Positions 59,421 through 64,000 of a stretch of 64,000 bases of DNA are shown in pieces. Made by a program: the position numbers and the translations under genes. Position 1 is the stretch's first letter. The number at the start of each line of letters is the position of its first letter. This DNA is from Thermosyntropha sp. (GTDB taxonomy: Bacteria; Bacillota; Syntrophomonadia; Syntrophomonadales; Syntrophomonadaceae), in assembly GCF_017656155.1 (NCBI RefSeq), contig NZ_JACDOH010000002.1, forward strand, positions 62,001 to 126,000. Reading direction: 5' to 3'. Below the pieces are notes generated by a model. That model was not told the DNA's origin. It saw only the letters and a list, made by a program, of their open reading frames with translations, and ran no database searches.

Positions 59421-60860
59421 TTACTCTTTCCAGTATTTAGGCATAAATAATATCAACGCTGGATATATCTCTAAACGTCCCAAAAGCATCAATATACTCA
59501 ATACATATTTTCCTATATAAGGTATATCCGCATAATTTTCGACTGGCCCTACCATTCCAAAACCGGGACCTATATTACCCATGCAAGATACGCAGGCAGT
59601 AAATGAAGTCAGGATATCTACTCCCATGCTTCCCAATATTAAAGTACCGGTAAAAATCAAAAATATATACAGAAAAAAGTATTGCAATACATTTATAATT
59701 AAAGAATTGCTCAGGACTTTATCACCAAAGCGCAATGATATTAAAGCTTTGGGATGCAACATCTGTTCTAATTCGATTTTGGCTCTTTTCAATATAATAA
59801 TGTAGCGACCTACTTTTACATTACCTGCTGTAGATCCGGCACATCCACCGATAAACATCAGCAGAAGGATAACAGTTTGTCCCAAACTTCCCCATTTTTC
59901 ATAGTCAGAAGTAGCAAAACCGGTAGTTGTTAATATGGAAATTACTTGGAACAATGTAGTTCTAATTCTCTCCTCCATTCCTGAATAATGGTTTAAAGCT
60001 ATAAAAACTAGAAATGCTGCTCCCAAAACGATATATACATAAAACCTAAATTCTGTATTATAGTAAAAATTTTTCAAGGTTCGGTTTTTAAATGCAAAAT
60101 AATATAGAGAAAAATTAGCTCCTGCTATAAACATAAAAATTATTATTATCCATTGAATTACAGGACTATAAAATGCTATGCTCTGATTTTTAGTAGAAAA
60201 TCCGCCTGTTGCCATGGTAGTAAAGGTATGACACATAGCATCAAAAATGTTCATACCAAAGGTTGAGAGCAAAATAAACAAAACTGCACTTATAATTACA
60301 TAGGTAATCCATAAAAGCTTGGCGGTTTCTCTTATGCGGGGGCTTATTTTTTCTGATATAGGCCCGGGAACCTCCGCTCTGAATATTTGATTGGCTCTTA
60401 CCCCCATACTTACAATTATGGCTATAAATAGGGCCATAATACCCATACCGCCTAACCATTGGGTCAGGCTGCGCCAAAAAAGAAGGCTGTAAGGCAGTGC
60501 CTCAATGTCTTTAAGTACACTTGCACCAGTAGTAGTAAATCCGGATATTGTTTCGAAAAAGGCATCGGCAAAAGTTGGAAAATACCCGCTGAAAACAAAA
60601 GGTAACGATCCAAAAAGCGAAGCTGAAAGCCATCCTAAACTAACTACTGCAAAACCTTCACGGTAATTTAGTTCATTGTTATTGCGGTATATAAAACTTA
60701 ATACCAAGCCGGTTGCAATGGTGATGGCTGATGAAATTAAAATAGACCAAATCTCATTTTCATTATAATAAACAGCCCATATTATTGCGGTAAGCATTGA
60801 GATTCCGATTATTATTAATATTTTCCCAATATAGTTTAATATGACTTCTTTTCTTACCAA
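59421..60860 (-). CDS. trkH: Potassium uptake protein TrkH (KtrB-type membrane subunit)
   Basis: A 479-residue channel-like K+ transporter subunit with four membrane-pore-membrane repeats; filter glycines occur in FTTTGAS, TMATGGFST, LTTTGFAT and GNIGPGFG. It works with TrkA, encoded just upstream. TTG 60860 overlaps the trkA end by 7 nt and has GGAGG 9 nt before it, so translation is coupled. Confidence 0.93.
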   Translation of the reverse strand: MVRKEVILNYIGKILIIIGISMLTAIIWAVYYNENEIWSILISSAITIATGLVLSFIYRNNNELNYREGFAVVSLGWLSASLFGSLPFVFSGYFPTFADAFFETISGFTTTGASVLKDIEALPYSLLFWRSLTQWLGGMGIMALFIAIIVSMGVRANQIFRAEVPGPISEKISPRIRETAKLLWITYVIISAVLFILLSTFGMNIFDAMCHTFTTMATGGFSTKNQSIAFYSPVIQWIIIIFMFIAGANFSLYYFAFKNRTLKNFYYNTEFRFYVYIVLGAAFLVFIALNHYSGMEERIRTTLFQVISILTTTGFATSDYEKWGSLGQTVILLLMFIGGCAGSTAGNVKVGRYIIILKRAKIELEQMLHPKALISLRFGDKVLSNSLIINVLQYFFLYIFLIFTGTLILGSMGVDILTSFTACVSCMGNIGPGFGMVGPVENYADIPYIGKYVLSILMLLGRLEIYPALILFMPKYWKE

Positions 60861-62212
60861 AGCCCTTTGCCTCCATTAATAAATAATTTTTCTACTTTAT
60901 GGATACTGCGAGGCAAACTGAATACCATTAACTGGTCATCAGGTTGAATTTTACTGTTCCCATCGGGAATTATTACCTTGCCATTTCTTACAATAGCACC
61001 AACAACCGAGCCATTGGGGAATTTTATTTTTCTAAGTTGTTTTCCAACCGCAAATGAACCGGGCTGCACATAGAACTCCAAAAGTTCTGCTCTCTCATCA
61101 CCTAGGACTGTTACAGAAACTACATTTCCTTTGCGTATATATTTAAGTATGGCACCAGCTGTTAATATGCGGGGGCTTAGGACGATATCAATGCCTATTT
61201 GTTCCATAAGAGGCATAATATCCGCCCGTTTTATCTTGGCAATAGTTTTTTTAACTCCCAGGTTTTTGGCAATCAAGCAGGATAAAAGATTTATTTTGTC
61301 ATCATCAGTAACAGCTACGAAAAGATCAGATTGACCTATATTTTCATTTTCCAAGAGATCAAGATCGCTTCCATCTCCATGAATTACCAGGCTGTATTTA
61401 AGTTTGGCCGATATTTCGCGAGCCCTTTTTTCATCTTTTTCAACAATCTTAATATTAACAGGAAGTTTTTCTTTTTCAATTATATGGGCCAGGTAACAGC
61501 CTGTGCGTCCTGCTCCCAAAATAGTAACATGTTCTATCTTTCTGCGATAAATGCCCAGAGATTTTAAAACATCGGGCATATCAGCAGTATTAGCCATAAG
61601 ATAGACATGGTCTCCCGCCTTAATAACATCATCACCGCTCGGAACAATCATTTTATGTTTTCTTGCAATAGAAACAATAACATATTTTGAAGTGTCTAAA
61701 TCTTTAAGTTTCATATTTATCGCCGGGGAATTATCGGGAACTACAAACTCAACCAGTTGAACCTTTCCGTCGGCATAATATTCAATATCTAATACCTCAG
61801 GGTTCTTTATAATTTTAGCAATTTCTTCAGCCGTTACTCTTTCAGGGTTTATTATAAGATCAATCCCAAGTAAAGATTCCGGTGAAAAATGAGGTGTTTC
61901 TACATATTCGGGATTGCGAACCCTTGCAATAGTAGTTTTAACTCCATACTGTTTAGCTAACAAGCAGGCAATCATATTAAGTTCATCATATTCAGTAACT
62001 GCTACCAGCATTTCAGCTGATTTTACTCCAGCACTTTCTAGAACACTCCAAGAGGCACCACTTCCCTGAATTACCTGAACATCTAAAGTTTCTTCTATTA
62101 GCTTTACTCTTTCTTCATCCTGTTCAATGACTACTACATCCTGATCCTCCATGGAGAGAAGCTGTGCAATGCTAAATCCAACTTTTCCTGCACCTATAAT
62201 TATGGATTTCAT
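60854..62212 (-). CDS. trkA: Trk potassium system NAD-binding protein TrkA
   Basis: A 452-residue cytoplasmic gating subunit with two RCK modules, each with a Rossmann GxGxxG (IIIGAGKVGFSIA at about 3-15; ILGAGRTGCYLA at about 228-239) and a TrkA_C lobe (e.g. ELLEFYVQPGSFAVG). ATG 62212 is favoured over GTG 62224 because AGGTGG lies 8 nt before it. It starts just after ychF. Confidence 0.94.
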   Translation of the reverse strand: MKSIIIGAGKVGFSIAQLLSMEDQDVVVIEQDEERVKLIEETLDVQVIQGSGASWSVLESAGVKSAEMLVAVTEYDELNMIACLLAKQYGVKTTIARVRNPEYVETPHFSPESLLGIDLIINPERVTAEEIAKIIKNPEVLDIEYYADGKVQLVEFVVPDNSPAINMKLKDLDTSKYVIVSIARKHKMIVPSGDDVIKAGDHVYLMANTADMPDVLKSLGIYRRKIEHVTILGAGRTGCYLAHIIEKEKLPVNIKIVEKDEKRAREISAKLKYSLVIHGDGSDLDLLENENIGQSDLFVAVTDDDKINLLSCLIAKNLGVKKTIAKIKRADIMPLMEQIGIDIVLSPRILTAGAILKYIRKGNVVSVTVLGDERAELLEFYVQPGSFAVGKQLRKIKFPNGSVVGAIVRNGKVIIPDGNSKIQPDDQLMVFSLPRSIHKVEKLFINGGKGLW

Positions 62213-62224
62213 CTTTCTACCCAC

Positions 62225-63265
62225 CTAAACATTAAATCTAAAATGAATTATATCTCCATCTTTAACTATATAATCTTTACCTTCTAAACGAAATAATCCT
62301 TTTTCTTTCACAGTTGCAATACTCTTAAATTCATGCAATGCTTCATAATCAATTACTTCTGCTCTTATGAAGCCGCGTTCAATGTCAGAGTGGATTTTTC
62401 CTGCTGCTTTTTTAGCAGTGGTACCTTTTTCAATCGTCCATGCTTTAACTTCATCTTCCCCTACAGTAAAAAAGGAAATAAGACCTAATCTTTCATACAT
62501 GCTGCGGGCAATTTTTACTATTCCTGGTTCAGTTAAACCCATTTCCTGCATAAAAATTTCTTTTTCCTCATCGTTAAGCTGACTGATTTCCTGCTCTATT
62601 TTTGCGGAAACTTCGAGCATCGGAATTCCTAATTCATGAAGGTATGCTTTTAATTTTTCCCTGTCTTTATAAGATGCTCCATTTAGGACACTTTCATCAA
62701 CATTCAAGCAAATAAGCATAGGTTTAGTTGTCAAAAACTGATAATTGCTTATTATATCTTTCTCTTCTTCATCTATTTCTACTGATGATAATGGTTTTTC
62801 TTCTTCTAATGCTTTTTTAAGCTTTTCTAAAAGCATAAGTTCCTTTTGCATTTGATTCTTCTTTTTATTACTGTTTATTCTTTCAATACGCTTTTCAATT
62901 AAATCCAAATCTGCTAATAAAAGTTCATAATTTACGGTTTCAATATCTTTTATCGGGTCTATATCATCTTCATAAGCACGAACTACATGTAAGAGTGCAT
63001 CTGCTTTTCTGACCGCATCTAAAAAAACAGTTGCTGATTTATCTCCTCCAGGAATTAAACCAGGAATATCAACAATCTCAAGCTGGGCATAGGTAGTTTT
63101 TTTAGGTTTAAATAAATTTGACAAAAAATCTACTCTATTATCCGGTATTTTTGCCATAGATGTATTAGTCTTACCTATATTAAGCTGTTTGTCAAAAGTT
63201 TCAGTAAGTAGTTCAAATATAGTTGTTTTTCCTGCCATAGAAAGTCCAATTATTCCAAGCTGCAT
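62225..63265 (-). CDS. YchF-like P-loop NTPase (OBG family, divergent P-loop)
   Basis: A 346-residue OBG-family NTPase. The P-loop is GLSMAGKTT (residues 7-15) where YchF normally has PNVGKST. The base-recognition motif reads CLNVDE (NxxE type), as in the ATP-preferring YchF proteins. A coiled coil and the C-terminal TGS/DUF933-like part (IRAEVIDYEALHEFKS, DGDIIHFRFNV) follow. ATG 63265 gives a proper YchF start; ATG 63298 lies upstream in frame. It leads the trkA-trkH operon, an unusual association. Confidence 0.85.
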   Translation of the reverse strand: MQLGIIGLSMAGKTTIFELLTETFDKQLNIGKTNTSMAKIPDNRVDFLSNLFKPKKTTYAQLEIVDIPGLIPGGDKSATVFLDAVRKADALLHVVRAYEDDIDPIKDIETVNYELLLADLDLIEKRIERINSNKKKNQMQKELMLLEKLKKALEEEKPLSSVEIDEEEKDIISNYQFLTTKPMLICLNVDESVLNGASYKDREKLKAYLHELGIPMLEVSAKIEQEISQLNDEEKEIFMQEMGLTEPGIVKIARSMYERLGLISFFTVGEDEVKAWTIEKGTTAKKAAGKIHSDIERGFIRAEVIDYEALHEFKSIATVKEKGLFRLEGKDYIVKDGDIIHFRFNV

Positions 63266-63298
63266 ACTTATCCAACCTCTCTGCTCCATGATAATCAA

Positions 63299-63473
63299 AA
63301 ATAATTATATATTTTTGTTTATTAAAATGCTAGTAGCTGTTTTTTATTAAAATTGAGGAAGTTTACATAATATATATTAAGTAAATTAAAAGCAACTATA
63401 TTTGCAAAAATTAAGGCAGAACACTCATGTAAATCTGCCTGATGAATAAATATATAGCACTGTTTATGTTAAG
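63299..63473 (-). other. Short gap upstream of ychF
   Basis: 175 nt of AT-rich sequence between ychF and the edge gene on the same strand. It should hold the ychF promoter, but no element is clear enough to call. Confidence 0.3.
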
Positions 63474-64000
63474 TTACAAGGTTATTTCAACCAGTGAAAG
63501 TATAAAAAAGGTTCCTGTTACTATTATACCTAATATTAAAAGAGTATAACCACCATTGGGACTAAATTGAAAAAGCCTTGATGCATTAGAAGTATTAAAA
63601 AAGAAAAGTCCGATTGCCAAAACCAGCAGAAGGATGATAAATTTTGATGCTCCTGTGCCAGGGAAGAAAAGAGCTAAATATAAAGCATATGTAAGTAAAA
63701 GAATAATATTTAATGTATACAATAAACGATAAGAACGGTCTTCGGTGGCAATTTTACCTTTAACCTCTTCAGGCATTTCATTCATATCAAAATATTCTAT
63801 GTTTTTAGCTGCCTTTTCTCCGATAAATTTTGCAGTTTCCGCAACATTTCGAGGGGTTATCCCATAAAATCCTTTGGAAGTCTTTAAATATAAAAATCCC
63901 TTTTCAGGATGAGTAGCATACATTCTTACTGGACCTAATCCTTTTATGTTGTATAAGCCTACAACATATCCTGGCCAGCTGATACCAAAAATCGAAAAAA
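63474..64000 (-). CDS. Membrane protein, 5' end outside the window (partial)
   Basis: The open frame on the minus strand stays open from the stop at 63474 to the right edge. Codons upstream of ATG 63921-63923 read through to position 64000 as SIFGISWPGYVVGLYNIKG and beyond. The soluble part (GLGPVRMYATHPEKGFLYLK, GFYGITPRN) resembles bacterial PH-like domains. About three hydrophobic segments follow in the C-terminal half. The true start is beyond the window, so length and family are open. Confidence 0.65.
   Translation of the reverse strand, partial: FSIFGISWPGYVVGLYNIKGLGPVRMYATHPEKGFLYLKTSKGFYGITPRNVAETAKFIGEKAAKNIEYFDMNEMPEEVKGKIATEDRSYRLLYTLNIILLLTYALYLALFFPGTGASKFIILLLVLAIGLFFFNTSNASRLFQFSPNGGYTLLILGIIVTGTFFILSLVEITL

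Noticed and set aside
1-64000. CRISPR arrays, rRNA, tRNA, insertion sequences
   Set aside because: No regularly spaced repeats, no rRNA or tRNA-like sequence and no transposase found on reading through; only short operator-type and terminator repeats are present.

Overview
The window reads as one chromosomal segment of an AT-rich, endospore-forming, anaerobic Firmicute of the class Clostridia. Support for sporulation: a spoVK-type AAA ATPase, a YmcA/RicA protein, a YheC/YheD-type ATP-grasp spore-coat protein and a DacF-like carboxypeptidase. Support for anaerobic metabolism: a selenium-dependent molybdenum hydroxylase locus, NAD malic enzyme, a GlcD/GlcF dehydrogenase, a long-chain acyl-CoA ligase and a crotonase. 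The fatty-acid genes fit a Syntrophomonas-like organism, but that placement is a guess. TTG starts behind good ribosome binding sites are frequent. I saw no rRNA, tRNA, CRISPR array, insertion sequence or prophage.

Layout. 1-5.4 kb: ypmA-like gene, lepB, surE, an EF-G paralogue, a small membrane protein and an MscS channel. 5.4-10.5 kb: acyl-CoA ligase divergent from a PAS4-GGDEF-HD-GYP protein. 10.5-26.7 kb: a Bacillus-like housekeeping block (miaB, ymcA, mutS, mutL, miaA, hfq, spoVK, ynbB, glnA, lexA). Inside it are a hydantoinase-like/deacetylase-like pair between mutS and mutL, an RsmJ-like methyltransferase before miaA, and a DUF456 protein before glnA. 26.7-30.2 kb (minus): TtcA-like PP-loop protein and glcF/glcD. 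30.4-38.4 kb: murB, a B12-binding radical SAM protein, a metallo-beta-lactamase-fold hydrolase, an HD-GYP protein, a divergent pair of paralogous zinc-ribbon proteins, a D-2-hydroxyacid dehydrogenase and malic enzyme.

38.6-46.6 kb is a tight nine-gene operon behind a sigma-54-type promoter. It encodes a FAD subunit, a 2Fe-2S subunit and a molybdopterin subunit split by an in-frame TAA, followed by a molybdopterin-binding protein, a YqeC-MocA fusion, YqeB, XdhC and a 60-residue orphan. YqeB and YqeC mark it as a selenium-dependent molybdenum hydroxylase system. After it come a chemoreceptor, a crotonase, a DUF1540 protein, a CDF metal exporter behind a candidate NiCo riboswitch, and a D-Ala-D-Ala carboxypeptidase.

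52.6-64 kb: a membrane ferredoxin/flavin-reductase fusion whose promoter carries a CsoR/FrmR-like operator, a LysR regulator, a secreted M14-like peptidase facing a two-gene operon of YheC/D ATP-grasp ligase plus GS-fold COOH-NH2 ligase, then ychF, trkA and trkH, and a membrane protein cut by the right edge.

Best leads for new biology: the amidoligase/ATP-grasp/peptidase cluster, the hydantoinase/deacetylase pair inside the mismatch-repair block, the divergent zinc-ribbon paralogues with mirrored operators, and the split subunit and unusual accessory proteins of the Se-Mo hydroxylase operon. All functions come from reading motifs; no database search was run.
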